A stretch of DNA of 64,000 nt from Halopseudomonas bauzanensis (GCF_900114735.1 NZ_FOUA01000001.1:942278-1006277), one strand, 5' to 3'; numbered from the stretch's first letter, positions 1 to 9,724 are shown. The notes: generated from the sequence alone by a model not told the origin. A program made the numbers and translations.

Positions 1-1404
1 CCGGATCGCCGGATGCAAGCTGATCAGGCTTTCCAGCTCCAGGGACGACAACCATTCGCCGCCAGTCTTGATCACGTCCTTGATCCGGTCGCGGATGTCG
101 ATGCTGCCGGTAGGGTCGATGGTCGCCACGTCGCCGGTATGCATCCAGCCATGTTCCCATAGCTCGCGGCTCTTTTCCGGCTCCTTGAAATAGCCCTGGG
201 TGAGCCAAGGCGCGCGTAATACCAGCTCGCCTTGAGTATGCCCGTCATGGGGCAGGAAATGACCCTCGGTATCCATGATCCGCGCTTCGACCAGGGGCAC
301 CGGCACGCCGGCCTTGATCTTGTAGGTGATCTGCTCCTCTTCGCTGCCGGCCTCGATCTGCAGGTTATTGTAGCCGGCGGAAATAAGCGGGCAGGTTTCC
401 GACATGCCGTAGGCACCGGACAGGCGAATGCCCCGGGCGCCAGCCGTCTTGTACAAACCGCGGGTCAGGGCGCTGCCGCCGATGATGATTTTCATCCCAC
501 CGAAATCGTGTCCCTCGGCTGCCTTGGCATTGAGCAGCATCTGCAGAATGGTCGGTACGCAATGCGAGTAGGTCACCTGCTCCTGCTGGATCAGCTTGAC
601 CAGCAGCTCCGGATCGTAACGGCCGGGATAGACCTGTTTTACACCGAGCATGGTCGCGGTGTAGGGCATGCCCCAGGCATGCACATGGAACATCGGCGTG
701 ATCGGCATGTAGACGTCACGGTTACTGAGCAGTTGCTCATGCCCCAGGCCATTGAGCATGCCGGCCTGGGTCAGGGTGTGAAGCACCAATTGCCGGTGGG
801 TGAAATACACACCCTTGGGGTTGCCGGTGGTGCCGGTGGTGTAGAAGGTGGTGGCGACCGAGTTCTCGTCGAAATCGGCGAATTCATAGGTGCTGTCCGC
901 CGCAGCCAGCAACTGCTCATACTCACCGGCGAACCCGCGCAGTTCGGCAGCCTTGTCTTCACCGTCGGTGAGCAAAATGGTCGACGTCACTGTGGTCAGT
1001 TGCGGCTCAATGGCTTGGTACAGCGGCAGGAATTCGCTGTTGACCAACACCATGATGTCGTCAGCGTGATTCATGGTGTACACGATCTGCTCCGGCGACA
1101 GCCGCACATTCACGGTGTGCAGCACAGCGCCAATCATCGGAATGGCAAACATGCATTCCAGATAACGGTGGCTGTCCCAATCCAGTACCGCCACGGTATC
1201 CCCGGCCTTGACCCCCGCCTGGGTCAGCGCATTGGCCAGCCGGCAGATACGCTGGTTGAAGGTGGCATAGTCGTAACGGCTGATGTCCCGATAGACAATT
1301 TCCTGCGAGGCTTCATAGCGCACCCCCGACAGCAACAGGTTCTTGATCAGCAACGGCGTGGAGTGAGCCTGCTCGGTGGGCGGTAAAATCCGTGTATTCA
1401 ACAT
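1..1404 (-). CDS. Fatty-acid/medium-chain acyl-CoA ligase (AMP-binding), 3' end missing
   Basis: ATP-dependent acyl-CoA synthetase that would activate a free fatty acid to acyl-AMP and then acyl-CoA in the cytosol. The 468 visible codons run from the N-terminus to the conserved DRIKDVIKTGGEW hinge/core, so about the last 70-80 residues lie beyond the left edge. Visible motifs are the AMP-binding P-loop TTGTTGNPKG at residues 189-198, the YGMSETCP adenine-site motif, and the GWMHTGDVA motif. The first residues (MLNTRILPPT) and the overall layout resemble AlkK-type medium-chain ligases of pseudomonads. The start at 1404 has a ribosome site AAGAAAGG about 8 bases upstream. It is divergent from the thiolase gene, which fits a shared role in fatty-acid breakdown (inference). 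Exact chain-length preference cannot be read from sequence. Confidence 0.9.
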   Translation of the reverse strand, partial: MLNTRILPPTEQAHSTPLLIKNLLLSGVRYEASQEIVYRDISRYDYATFNQRICRLANALTQAGVKAGDTVAVLDWDSHRYLECMFAIPMIGAVLHTVNVRLSPEQIVYTMNHADDIMVLVNSEFLPLYQAIEPQLTTVTSTILLTDGEDKAAELRGFAGEYEQLLAAADSTYEFADFDENSVATTFYTTGTTGNPKGVYFTHRQLVLHTLTQAGMLNGLGHEQLLSNRDVYMPITPMFHVHAWGMPYTATMLGVKQVYPGRYDPELLVKLIQQEQVTYSHCVPTILQMLLNAKAAEGHDFGGMKIIIGGSALTRGLYKTAGARGIRLSGAYGMSETCPLISAGYNNLQIEAGSEEEQITYKIKAGVPVPLVEARIMDTEGHFLPHDGHTQGELVLRAPWLTQGYFKEPEKSRELWEHGWMHTGDVATIDPTGSIDIRDRIKDVIKTGGEWLSSLELESLISLHPAIR

Positions 1405-1605
1405 GATGCGACCTTTCTTGTTGTTGGCTTGCCGGGGCCTGCCCCGCGGTTCTGCATTTAATATAGCGACAGCGGAGCAGGACAACCATGGCTCTTGTGT
1501 ATCCCGATCATACAAAGGTTTGCAGTCGACAATAAGGGTTTAAAGCGCGTATAAAGTCGCTTGATGACCATAAATAAACAATCAGTCATATTTTCAGGAG
1601 TCACC

Positions 1606-2784
1606 ATGTCCGAAAGCATTGTCATTGTCAGCGGCGTCCGTACGCCCATGGGTGGTTTTCAGGGAAGCCTGTCGAGCGTATCGGCGGTAGATCTTGGCGC
1701 TCTGGTCATCCGCGAGGCGGTGGCACGGGCCGGCATCGCCCCGGCGGATGTCGAAGAGGTGATCATGGGTTGCGTATTGCCAGCCGGCCTCAAGCAGGGT
1801 CCCGCCCGCCAGGCCAGTCTCAAGGCCGGGCTACCCAGCGCCACCGGCTGCACCACCATCAACAAGCTCTGCGGTTCAGGCATGAAGGCAGTGATGATGG
1901 CGACTGACATGCTCAAGGCTGGCTCCAATCAGATCATGCTCGCCGGCGGTATGGAAAGCATGTCCAATGCCCCTTACGTGATCGAGAAAGCGCGCGGCGG
2001 GCTGCGCATGGGCCATGGCGAAATCAAGGACCACATGTTCCTCGACGGCCTGGAAGATGCGCAGACCGGTCGGCTGATGGGCTCCTTCGCCCAGGAAACC
2101 GCGACCAAGTACGGTCTGACCCGCGAAGATATGGATGCCTACGCCATCGAGTCCCTGACCCGGGCCAAGAAGGCCATTGACAGTGGCGCCCTGAACAGCG
2201 AAATCATTCCGGTGACCGTGGCCTCGCGCAAGGGCGACGTGGTAGTCAAGGATGATGAACAGCCGCACAACGCCAATATCGAGAAGATTCCCGGCCTGCG
2301 TCCGGCCTTCGCCAAGGACGGCACCATCACCGCTGCCAACGCCAGCTCGATCTCCGATGGTGCCAGTGCCCTGCTGCTGATGACCGAGTCCGAAGCCAAG
2401 CGTCGCGGCCTCCAGCCGCTGGCCCGGATCGTCGGCCACGCCACCCAGAGCCAGGACCCGAGCGAGTTCACCCTCGCCCCGGTCGGTGCCATGACCAACC
2501 TGTTCAACAAGATCGGCTGGAGCAAGGATGATGTCGATCTGTTCGAGATCAACGAAGCCTTCGCCATGGTCACCATGCTGGCCATGCGCGAACACGGGCT
2601 GGATCACAGCAAGGTCAACATCTTTGGCGGCGCCTGCGCCCAGGGTCACCCGGTGGGCTCCACCGGCTCGCGGCTGATCGTGACGCTGATCAACGCCCTG
2701 CAACAGACCGGCGGCCAGCGTGGCGTGGCCTCGTTGTGCATCGGTGGCGGTGAAGCGACTGCGGTAGCCATCGAACTGGTGTGA
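1606..2784 (+). CDS. Acetyl-CoA C-acetyltransferase (thiolase II family)
   Basis: Cytosolic thiolase of 392 residues, catalysing condensation of two acetyl-CoA to acetoacetyl-CoA or the reverse thiolytic cleavage. The nucleophile is Cys89 in NKLCGSGMK; the other catalytic motifs NEAFA, GGACAQGHP (His) and CIGGGEA (second Cys, about 378) are all present, and the length is normal for the family. The reading frame stays open upstream to 1561, but the ATG at 1606 with the ribosome site CAGGAG (1595-1600) and the usual MSESIVIV beginning is the clear start. It lies divergent to an acyl-CoA ligase gene, so roles in beta-oxidation, ketone-body use or polyhydroxybutyrate synthesis are all possible. 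A hairpin terminator follows at 2794. Confidence 0.95.
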   Translation: MSESIVIVSGVRTPMGGFQGSLSSVSAVDLGALVIREAVARAGIAPADVEEVIMGCVLPAGLKQGPARQASLKAGLPSATGCTTINKLCGSGMKAVMMATDMLKAGSNQIMLAGGMESMSNAPYVIEKARGGLRMGHGEIKDHMFLDGLEDAQTGRLMGSFAQETATKYGLTREDMDAYAIESLTRAKKAIDSGALNSEIIPVTVASRKGDVVVKDDEQPHNANIEKIPGLRPAFAKDGTITAANASSISDGASALLLMTESEAKRRGLQPLARIVGHATQSQDPSEFTLAPVGAMTNLFNKIGWSKDDVDLFEINEAFAMVTMLAMREHGLDHSKVNIFGGACAQGHPVGSTGSRLIVTLINALQQTGGQRGVASLCIGGGEATAVAIELV

Positions 2785-2793
2785 CCAATGGCT

Positions 2794-2822
2794 GACGCCT
2801 GCCCGCTGGGCGGGCGTCTTTC
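2794..2822 (+). terminator. Rho-independent terminator of the thiolase gene
   Basis: An 11-bp stem (GACGCCTGCCC paired with GGGCGGGCGTC, one G-T wobble) closes a 3-base loop at 2794-2818 and is followed by a short CTTTC run. It starts 10 bases after the thiolase stop codon. The T-tract is weak. Confidence 0.6.
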
Positions 2823-2918
2823 GCCCTCAAGCTCCCTGTCTCGCTGCCGATACGACCTTGACGTAACCGACCGGGCACCTTCTGGCCCGGCTTTCCGTTT
2901 TCCAAGGTACAGGCGGCC

Positions 2919-4799
2919 ATGAACCTCAAATTCAGTCATAAAATCCTGCTTGCCGGCTGCGGCATCGTCATTCTGGCGTTCTCTCTATTCGCGCTGTACA
3001 ACGATTATCTGCAACGCAACAGCATTCAGACCAATCTCGAATTCTCAATAAGCCAGGCGGGCACGCTCACCGCCGGCAGCGTGGAAAACTGGGTAAGTGG
3101 CCGCGTGTTGCTGATGGAAAACCTGGCCGAAAATATCGCTGCCCAGAACTTGCCAGACGCCCAGGCCGAACTGATCGGTCAGTCGACCTTTACTTCCAAT
3201 TTCATGTTCACCTATCTGGGTGCCGCTGACGGCCTCTTCATTCAACGTCCGGAGACAGAGTTACCCGAAGATTACGACCCGCGCGATCGGCAGTGGTACA
3301 CCGATGCGGCAAGCGCTGGCCGATCAATTCTGACGGAACCTTATATGGCCCCTACCGGTGATCTGATGGTAACCCTGGCTACACCAGTAGAACGCCATGG
3401 CCAACCGGTTGGCGTAGCCGGCGGCGACTTAAGCCTTGCAACATTGGTCAATCTCATCAACTCGGTGGATTTTGGCGGCCTGGGCCACGCTTTTCTGGTT
3501 AACGGTGACGGTCGGGTACTGGTCACGCCCGAGCCGGATCAGTTGATGAAGAACCTCAGTGATATCTACACCGGCGATAGGCTGCGCATCGAGTCAGGCC
3601 TGCAGAGCGTGCAGCTCGATGGCCGCCAGCGATTGCTGGCCTTTACCCCGGTCGCCGGCCTGCCCTCGGTGAACTGGTACATCGGCCTATCCATCGATCG
3701 GGACCAGGCCTACGCCCCGCTGGCGCAGTTCCGCACCTCGGCGATCATCGCCATGCTGGTCGCAGTAGTCGCCATTGCCATGCTGCTGAGCCTGCTGATC
3801 AAAATACTGATGCGTCCGCTGCAGAACATGGGCCGGGCGATGGCGGATATCGCCGACGGTGAAGGTGATCTGACCCGCCGGCTGGCGGTCGAAAGCCGCG
3901 ACGAATTCGGTGAGCTGAGCGCCTCGTTCAATCAGTTCGTCGAACGCATCCATGCCTCCATCAGCGAAGTGGCCTCTGCTACAGGTCAGGTGCATGACCT
4001 GGCGGTGCGGGTAATGAACGCGTCTAACTCGTCCATTGCCGGCTCCAACGAACAGAGCGCTCGCACCGAAAGCGTGGCCGCAGCCATCAACGAGCTGGGC
4101 GCCGCCGCTCAGGAAATTGCCCGCAACGCGGCCGACGCCTCCAACCAGGCCAGCAACGCCAGCGAGCAAGCGGAAGATGGGCGGCAGGTCATGGCCAGGA
4201 CCATTCAGGCGATGACTGCCCTGTCCGATACCATCAATACCTCGCGGGAACAGATCGAGACCCTGAATACCAGTACCGAGGACATCAGCCATATCCTCGA
4301 TGTGATCAAGGGCATTTCCGAGCAGACCAACCTGCTGGCACTCAACGCCGCAATCGAAGCTGCCCGAGCCGGCGATGCGGGTCGCGGGTTTGCCGTGGTG
4401 GCCGATGAAGTACGTAATCTGGCCCACCGCACCCAAGAGTCCGCCGAGGAGATTCACCGCATGATCACCACCCTGCAGCAGGGCTCCCAGGAAGCGGTGA
4501 ATACCATGCACGCCAGCCAGGCATCCAGCGTCGAGAGTGTCGATGTGGCCAACCAGGCCGGCGAACGGCTGGGCACCGTGATGGAGCGGATCGTCGAGAT
4601 CGACGCCATGAACCAGTCGGTGGCAGCCGCCACCGAGGAGCAGACCACCGTGGTCGAAGCGCTGAACATGGATATCAGCCAGATCAACCTGCTCAACCAG
4701 CAAGGCGTGGCGAACCTTCAGGAAACCCTCGGCGATTGTGATGCCCTGTCCCATCAGGCCGGCAGGCTCAAGCAGTTGGTGGACAGCTTCAAGATCTGA
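2919..4799 (+). CDS. Methyl-accepting chemotaxis protein with periplasmic double-Cache domain
   Basis: Transmembrane chemoreceptor of 626 residues. Order: TM1 (about 8-28), a periplasmic sensor of roughly 245 residues with the dCache signature RDRQWYTDA followed by a downstream EPYMAPTG segment, TM2 (about 272-298), HAMP, then a long cytoplasmic methyl-accepting coiled coil with the invariant hairpin tip [19 protein letters not shown]. The R-x-W-Y ... Y pattern plus a later Asp resembles the amino-acid-binding motif of PctA-like receptors, so an amino acid or related amine is a possible ligand (inference). The C-terminus ends VDSFKI with no CheR-tethering pentapeptide. No che genes are nearby, so it is an orphan receptor signalling to a CheA encoded elsewhere. 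Confidence 0.93.
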   Translation: MNLKFSHKILLAGCGIVILAFSLFALYNDYLQRNSIQTNLEFSISQAGTLTAGSVENWVSGRVLLMENLAENIAAQNLPDAQAELIGQSTFTSNFMFTYLGAADGLFIQRPETELPEDYDPRDRQWYTDAASAGRSILTEPYMAPTGDLMVTLATPVERHGQPVGVAGGDLSLATLVNLINSVDFGGLGHAFLVNGDGRVLVTPEPDQLMKNLSDIYTGDRLRIESGLQSVQLDGRQRLLAFTPVAGLPSVNWYIGLSIDRDQAYAPLAQFRTSAIIAMLVAVVAIAMLLSLLIKILMRPLQNMGRAMADIADGEGDLTRRLAVESRDEFGELSASFNQFVERIHASISEVASATGQVHDLAVRVMNASNSSIAGSNEQSARTESVAAAINELGAAAQEIARNAADASNQASNASEQAEDGRQVMARTIQAMTALSDTINTSREQIETLNTSTEDISHILDVIKGISEQTNLLALNAAIEAARAGDAGRGFAVVADEVRNLAHRTQESAEEIHRMITTLQQGSQEAVNTMHASQASSVESVDVANQAGERLGTVMERIVEIDAMNQSVAAATEEQTTVVEALNMDISQINLLNQQGVANLQETLGDCDALSHQAGRLKQLVDSFKI

Positions 4800-4805
4800 G
4801 CCAGC

Positions 4806-5834
4806 TCAGCGCCCTGCCCGCGGCTGATTCCAATTGACGGGCAGGGTCAGCCAGCGGCTGATAGGTGCGGAAAACAGATAGCGCAACTGCAGCCGCTGGG
4901 CGATGGCCAGCGCGAGCAGCGGCAGCAACAGGCCGCCGGCCACCCCCGCCACGGCGTGCAGCAGGAACGAATCCACACCACCGACCTTGAGCAACACACG
5001 CACGCCGCTGCCGGCCAGGATATGCATCAGATAGATCGCCATGGAAGCCGTACCCAGATAGGCGACAAATCCCAACGGCCGGCGGGCGGACCAGCAGCAG
5101 AGCGTTACCACAGCCGCGATCGAGAGCAGCGCCAGCAGCAGCGACAACATTCCCCGATCGGCATAATGCAGTTCCAGCAGACCATGGAAGCCGTATTGGG
5201 CGGCCGCGAACAACCCCAGCATGAACAATACCTGCCAGCCAGACGCAACCATTCCACGCACCTGGTCCGCATAGAGGATACCCAACGCGAAAAACACGAA
5301 ATTATCCGCGATATAGCGCAATGCCACGACTTCTGGCAGCAGCGGCGGGAATAGATAAAGCAGCGCCGCGATCACGACTACTGGCAAGATCGAGCGCCGG
5401 GACAGGCTGAACACCGCAACGGCCAGCAGAAAGCACAGCAGCAAGGCATACAGGAACCAGAATTGCGCCCGCGGCGCCCATAGCAGCGCAAACACCTCCG
5501 CATAGGTGACCGCGCCGTTGGTGTAATCGGCCAGAGCAGCCTCGATCAGCCCCTGGAGAATGGACCACAGCACATAGGGGTAGAAGATGCTGTCGAGCTT
5601 GCTGAACACCATCCCACGGGCGCCCTTTGCCGCCAGCGATTGCCGGAAGAATAGCCCCGCCAGAAAGAAGAACAACGGCATGTGAAAGCTGTAGACAATG
5701 CTGTCCGACAGTTGATAGAAGGTTTCCGGCATGGGAATTCCGGCGCTGTGCAGCCCACGCAATACATGCCCGTATACCACCAGGACGATACCCAGTGCCT
5801 TGGCGTGATCCACCCAGAGGTCCCGATTCTCCAT
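4806..5834 (-). CDS. Acyltransferase family 3 membrane protein
   Basis: Polytopic inner-membrane protein of 342 residues belonging to the Acyl_transf_3 (OafA/NodX/WecH-like) family, which transfers acetyl or other acyl groups to sugars or other surface molecules. The N-terminus carries the family hallmark DHAKALGIVLVVYGHVLRG, including the conserved His in the first segment, followed by SFHMPLFFFLAG and about ten hydrophobic segments. An in-frame GTG three bases upstream (5837) could also start it, but the GGGAG ribosome site is better spaced for ATG 5834. It converges on the chemoreceptor gene with only six bases between the stops. No neighbouring glycan genes indicate the acceptor. Confidence 0.85.
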   Translation of the reverse strand: MENRDLWVDHAKALGIVLVVYGHVLRGLHSAGIPMPETFYQLSDSIVYSFHMPLFFFLAGLFFRQSLAAKGARGMVFSKLDSIFYPYVLWSILQGLIEAALADYTNGAVTYAEVFALLWAPRAQFWFLYALLLCFLLAVAVFSLSRRSILPVVVIAALLYLFPPLLPEVVALRYIADNFVFFALGILYADQVRGMVASGWQVLFMLGLFAAAQYGFHGLLELHYADRGMLSLLLALLSIAAVVTLCCWSARRPLGFVAYLGTASMAIYLMHILAGSGVRVLLKVGGVDSFLLHAVAGVAGGLLLPLLALAIAQRLQLRYLFSAPISRWLTLPVNWNQPRAGR

Positions 5835-6066
5835 CACCGTCTCCCATCAGGCGCATAAATGTCGCAGCCAGCCGAGCATAGCGCCGCGCGCCGATCGGCC
5901 ACCTATCGAATGGCTAATGCTTTATTCGGGGTGGGCAGATTATTTATGTCAGACCATTCACCAGCCCGGAACGGCTTGCCGGTTCTCGGCAACTGCATGA
6001 CACTGTGCGGCAACTTTTCCGTGGTGCCTTAGGGTTCCGCAATGCATTCCTGCCAAGGAGATCTCC

Positions 6067-6972
6067 ATGAGCGACATCCGTTTTGAAGACAAGGTGGTCA
6101 TCGTCACCGGCGCCGGTGGTGGCATCGGCCGCGCTCACGCACTGCTGTTCGCCAAGCATGGCGCCAAGGTTATCGTCAACGATCTGGGTGGCAGCACCCA
6201 GGGAGAAGGCGCCAACAGTGAAGCGGCGCTGAAAGTGGTCGAGGAAATCAAGGCCGCCGGCGGTACCGCGATCGCCAACCCGGACAGCGTGGTGGACGGC
6301 GACAAGATCGTACAGTGCGCCATGGACAACTTCGGCCGGGTCGATGTGGTAGTCAACAATGCCGGTATCCTGCGCGACAAGAGCTTCGCCAAGATGTCCG
6401 ATGCCGATTGGGACCTGGTGTACAAGGTGCATGTCGAAGGGGCCTACAAGGTGACCCATGCCGCCTGGAACCACATGAAAGAGCAGAACTTCGGCCGTAT
6501 CATCTTCACCGCGTCCACTTCCGGCATCTATGGCAACTTCGGTCAAGCCAACTACGGCATGGCCAAGCTGGGGCTGTATGGTCTGACCCGCACCCTGGCC
6601 ATCGAAGGCCGCAAGAACAACATCTTCGTCAACGCCATCGCCCCGACCGGTGGTACGCGCATGACCGAAGGCCTGTTCCCGCCCGGTGCGTTCGAGAAGC
6701 TCAAGCCCGAGCTGGTCAGTCCGCTGGTGGTCTACCTGTGCTCCGAGCAGTGCCAGGAAACCTCCAGCCTGTTCGAAGTCGGCGGCGGCTGGATGGGCAA
6801 GGTGCGTTGGGAGCGTTCGCTGGGCATCGGCTTCAATCCGGATGAAGGCTTCAGCCCGGAAGATGTACAGGCCAATTTCGACCAGCTGTGCAGCTTCGAG
6901 AATGCCGTGCATCCGAAGGACAACATCGAAGCGCTGAAAGAACTGATGCAGAATATCCAGAAGTTCAGCTGA
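6067..6972 (+). CDS. SDR oxidoreductase, MFE-2-type (3R)-hydroxyacyl-CoA dehydrogenase-like
   Basis: Short-chain dehydrogenase of 301 residues. Visible features are the dinucleotide-binding TGAGGGIG at 14-21, the NNAG motif at 97-100, and the catalytic Ser (150-152), Tyr163 and Lys167 (YGMAK). The NDLGGSTQGEG segment after the second strand and the extended C-terminus with VGGGWMGKVRWERS are typical of the dehydrogenase domain of peroxisomal multifunctional enzyme type 2 (HSD17B4) and its bacterial stand-alone relatives. It probably oxidises a 3-hydroxyacyl-CoA with NAD+. Start ATG 6067 follows AAGGAGATCTCC, a good ribosome site. A perfect hairpin follows at 6990. Confidence 0.88.
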   Translation: MSDIRFEDKVVIVTGAGGGIGRAHALLFAKHGAKVIVNDLGGSTQGEGANSEAALKVVEEIKAAGGTAIANPDSVVDGDKIVQCAMDNFGRVDVVVNNAGILRDKSFAKMSDADWDLVYKVHVEGAYKVTHAAWNHMKEQNFGRIIFTASTSGIYGNFGQANYGMAKLGLYGLTRTLAIEGRKNNIFVNAIAPTGGTRMTEGLFPPGAFEKLKPELVSPLVVYLCSEQCQETSSLFEVGGGWMGKVRWERSLGIGFNPDEGFSPEDVQANFDQLCSFENAVHPKDNIEALKELMQNIQKFS

Positions 6973-6989
6973 GTACGTCCTGCCTCTGA

Positions 6990-7022
6990 CCCATTTTTGC
7001 CCCATTTTGGGGCAAAAATGGG
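6990..7022. terminator. Perfect 14-bp inverted repeat, likely terminator of the SDR gene
   Basis: CCCATTTTTGCCCC (6990-7003) and GGGGCAAAAATGGG (7009-7022) are exact reverse complements around a 5-base loop ATTTT. It starts 18 bases after the SDR stop and lies 80 bases before nagB. There is no T-run after the stem, so it may act as a terminator in either direction through its own internal T stretch, or as a protein-binding palindrome. Confidence 0.55.
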
Positions 7023-7101
7023 CATTTCGCTTTCAACCCGTTGCGTTCGCGGAGTAGAATCCAGCGCTTTATCTCTGGCCACCGGCCCAGGACCCGAGCG
7101 C

Positions 7102-7824
7102 ATGAAGATCATCACCGTCAAGAACTACAACGAGCTCAGTACCACCGCCGGCCGGATCATCGCAGACCTGGTAAGCAGCAAACCCCGCTGCACCCTGGGG
7201 CTGGCCACCGGCAGCACACCACAAGGTACCTACCAGTATCTGGTCGAACGCTACCGGGCAGGTGAGATTTCCTTCAAGGAAGTACAGACCTTCAATCTGG
7301 ATGAATATTGCGGTCTGCCGCGCAGCCATCCGGAAAGCTACTTCCGCTTCATGCACGACAATCTGTTCAGTCACATCGATATCCAGCCGGAAAACCGGCA
7401 TATCCCCTGCGCCGAAGGGGGCGATCTGCAGAGCCAGTGCGACGCCTACAACGCCCTGCTGCGCCAGGCGACAGTCGACCTGCAGCTACTCGGCATCGGC
7501 AGCAATGGCCATATCGGCTTCTGCGAGCCGGGCACGCCCTTCGAACGGGAAACCTTTCTCACCCAACTGGCCGAGAAAACCCGACAGGATAATCAGCGCT
7601 TCTTCAATTCCCTGGAGGAGGTGCCCACCACGGCCATCACCATGGGCATCAAGAACATCCTGGAAGCACGCTCCATCCTGCTGATCGCCAGCGGCAAGGC
7701 CAAGGCCGAATGTATCAGCCAGATGGTCAACGGCCCGGTCACCGAAGCTGTCCCGGCCTCAGCCCTGCAGCGTCATCCGGATACGACCATTATTCTCGAC
7801 GAAGAAGCCGCCGCCCTGCTGTAG
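7102..7824 (+). CDS. nagB: Glucosamine-6-phosphate deaminase, Bacillus-type short form
   Basis: Converts glucosamine-6-phosphate to fructose-6-phosphate and ammonia in the cytosol. At 240 residues it matches the short monomeric Bacillus-type enzyme rather than the 266-residue allosteric Escherichia type. Visible motifs are LGLATGSTPQGTY (31-44, phosphate loop), NLDEYCGL with catalytic Asp67, and GIGSNGHIGFCEPGT with His137 and Glu142. Position 141 is Cys where family members usually have Asn (FNEPGT). The ORF is open back to 6997, but ATG 7102 gives the normal N-terminus MKIITVKNY; its ribosome site is weak. No nagA, nagE or regulator is adjacent, so its induction cannot be inferred. Confidence 0.9.
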   Translation: MKIITVKNYNELSTTAGRIIADLVSSKPRCTLGLATGSTPQGTYQYLVERYRAGEISFKEVQTFNLDEYCGLPRSHPESYFRFMHDNLFSHIDIQPENRHIPCAEGGDLQSQCDAYNALLRQATVDLQLLGIGSNGHIGFCEPGTPFERETFLTQLAEKTRQDNQRFFNSLEEVPTTAITMGIKNILEARSILLIASGKAKAECISQMVNGPVTEAVPASALQRHPDTTIILDEEAAALL

Positions 7825-7837
7825 TCGCCAGACGGTT

Positions 7838-8482
7838 CTACCGCAACGACCCGGCAAGTTCCAGCAGCGAAAAACCGGCACCGACTACAGCGATAACCAG
7901 CAGAAACCCGGCGGAGAGGATCGAGATGATTCGCCGATTGCGCTGGAAGATCCCACCCTTCATTACCGCAATGTAGGCCACCAGAATCAGCAGATCGAAA
8001 ACGATCCACAAGGCAGTAAGAATCGTCAGGCTCAATCCCGCGCCAGCGGTGATGCCGATGAACTGTGGAAAAAAGGCAATGAAGAACACAATGTCCTTCG
8101 GATTCGAGATCCCGACCAGAAAACCGTTCAGCATGGGATATTGCCGCCGGCTGGCAGCAGGGGTGGCAACGCTATCCGCTACTGCTGGCGTCACGGCAAA
8201 TTCGCTGCGCAATGTTGCGCAGGCGACCCAGCCAATAAAGACACAACCCAGCAGACTGACCCAGCGCAACCAGAGATCATTGATCGATAGCAGCCCGGAA
8301 ATCACCAGCGCCGCACTGCCGATGAGCAGCAACGACGCCAGGTTGGTGCCCAGCACGGTACGCAAGGCGTGACGAAACCCAAACCGGGAAGCATCGCTGA
8401 TGACCAGCGCAACAACCGGGCCGGGCGTCGAAATCAGCAGCGTGATAGACGCCAGGTACATCAGTAACAGCGGGTAATTCAT
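7838..8482 (-). CDS. LysE/RhtB family amino-acid exporter
   Basis: Inner-membrane exporter of 214 residues with about six hydrophobic segments. The N-terminal LISTPGPVVALVISDASRFG corresponds to the TPGP hallmark of LysE/RhtB translocators, which export lysine, homoserine, threonine or similar amino acids by proton exchange. A second typical motif is GISNPKDIVFFIAFFPQF in the middle. The substrate is not predictable. It converges on nagB with 13 bases between stops and lies downstream of speC on the same strand, 78 bases away, so co-transcription with the decarboxylase is possible. Confidence 0.88.
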   Translation of the reverse strand: MNYPLLLMYLASITLLISTPGPVVALVISDASRFGFRHALRTVLGTNLASLLLIGSAALVISGLLSINDLWLRWVSLLGCVFIGWVACATLRSEFAVTPAVADSVATPAASRRQYPMLNGFLVGISNPKDIVFFIAFFPQFIGITAGAGLSLTILTALWIVFDLLILVAYIAVMKGGIFQRNRRIISILSAGFLLVIAVVGAGFSLLELAGSLR

Positions 8483-8560
8483 GCAGTTTCCATCCCCGCA
8501 TCATGGCTGGGAGGTCGGGCGCGACCCGGTCGAGCGCGCCCCGCCCCCGTCGCCACCTTC

Positions 8561-9724
8561 TCAGACGTAAAACGCCTCCAACGGCGGGAAGCCATTGAAC
8601 TCGATCGAGCTGTAGCTGGTGGTGTAGGCACCGGTGGACAGCCAGTACAGCCGGTCGCCGATCGCCAGATTCAGCGGCAGGCCGTATTTGTAATTCTCAT
8701 ACATGATGTCGGCGCTGTCACAGGTCGGGCCGGCAATGACGGCTTCTTCCAGCTCGCCGCGCTTGTCGGTCCAGATCGGGAACTTGATCGCCTCGTCCAT
8801 GGTTTCCACCAGGCCGGAGAACTTGCCCACGTCGGTGAATACCCAACGCTCCAGCGCAGTATGGGATTTGCGCGAGACCAGCACCACCTCGCTGACCAGG
8901 ATACCGGCGTTGGCAATCAGCGAACGCCCTGGCTCCAGAATGATTTCCGGCAGTTCGTCACCGAAATCTTCCTGCAGGAAACGGGTGATTTCCTCAGCAT
9001 AGGTCTGCAAGGTATTGGTCTTGGTCAGGTAGTTGGCCGGGAAGCCGCCGCCCATGTTGATCATCTTCAATACGATGCCGTCTTCTTCCTTCAGGCGCTC
9101 GAAGATTACCTTGACCTTGGCGATAGCCGCATCCCAGGCGCCGATGTCGCGCTGCTGCGAGCCGACATGGAAGGAAACGCCATAGGGGTCCAGGCCCAGC
9201 TCCTTGGCCAGTACCAGCAGATCCATGGCCATGTCGGTCTGGCAGCCGAACTTGCGCGACAGCGGCCAGTCGGCGGTGGTGGATCCTTCGGTCAGGATGC
9301 GTACATAGATCTTCGAGCCCGGCGCGGCCTTGGCGATGTTGCGCAGGTCAGCTTCGGAGTCGGTGGCATACAGGCGTACGCCCTTCTCATAGAACGCGCG
9401 GATGTGTGCCGATTTCTTGATGGTGTTGCCGAAGCTGATCTGTTCCGGCTTGACGCCCAGCGCCATCACCTTCTCCAGCTCATAGATGGAGGCGATATCG
9501 AAATTCGAGCCCTTGTTCTTCAACAGGCTCAGCACTTCGTTGGCTGGGTTGGCTTTGACAGCATAGTAGATCTTGCCGTAGGGAAAGCCCTCGACCAGCT
9601 CGTCATAGGCGCGGTCGATGGTTTTCAGGTCCACGACCAGAAAGGGGGTTTCATGCTGATCAGCACAGGCACGGATACGGCTGAAGGTATCGCGGTCAAA
9701 ATATTCGTCGAGCTTGATGGTCAT
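8561..9724 (-). CDS. speC: Ornithine/lysine decarboxylase (fold type III PLP enzyme)
   Basis: Decarboxylates ornithine to putrescine (and in many pseudomonad relatives also lysine to cadaverine), the first step of polyamine synthesis. The 387 residues match the eukaryotic-like group IV alanine-racemase-fold ODC. PLP is carried by Lys57 (YYAVKANP); the phosphate loop is GGGFP (224-228) with EPGR at 263-266; the catalytic Cys334 lies in GPTCDSAD. The length equals that of the Pseudomonas SpeC I know. It is preceded by a leader of about 300 bases with a strong sigma-70 promoter and predicted hairpins, suggesting post-transcriptional control by polyamines (inference). ATG 9724 follows TTTGGAGCC, a usable ribosome site. 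Confidence 0.93.
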   Translation of the reverse strand: MTIKLDEYFDRDTFSRIRACADQHETPFLVVDLKTIDRAYDELVEGFPYGKIYYAVKANPANEVLSLLKNKGSNFDIASIYELEKVMALGVKPEQISFGNTIKKSAHIRAFYEKGVRLYATDSEADLRNIAKAAPGSKIYVRILTEGSTTADWPLSRKFGCQTDMAMDLLVLAKELGLDPYGVSFHVGSQQRDIGAWDAAIAKVKVIFERLKEEDGIVLKMINMGGGFPANYLTKTNTLQTYAEEITRFLQEDFGDELPEIILEPGRSLIANAGILVSEVVLVSRKSHTALERWVFTDVGKFSGLVETMDEAIKFPIWTDKRGELEEAVIAGPTCDSADIMYENYKYGLPLNLAIGDRLYWLSTGAYTTSYSSIEFNGFPPLEAFYV

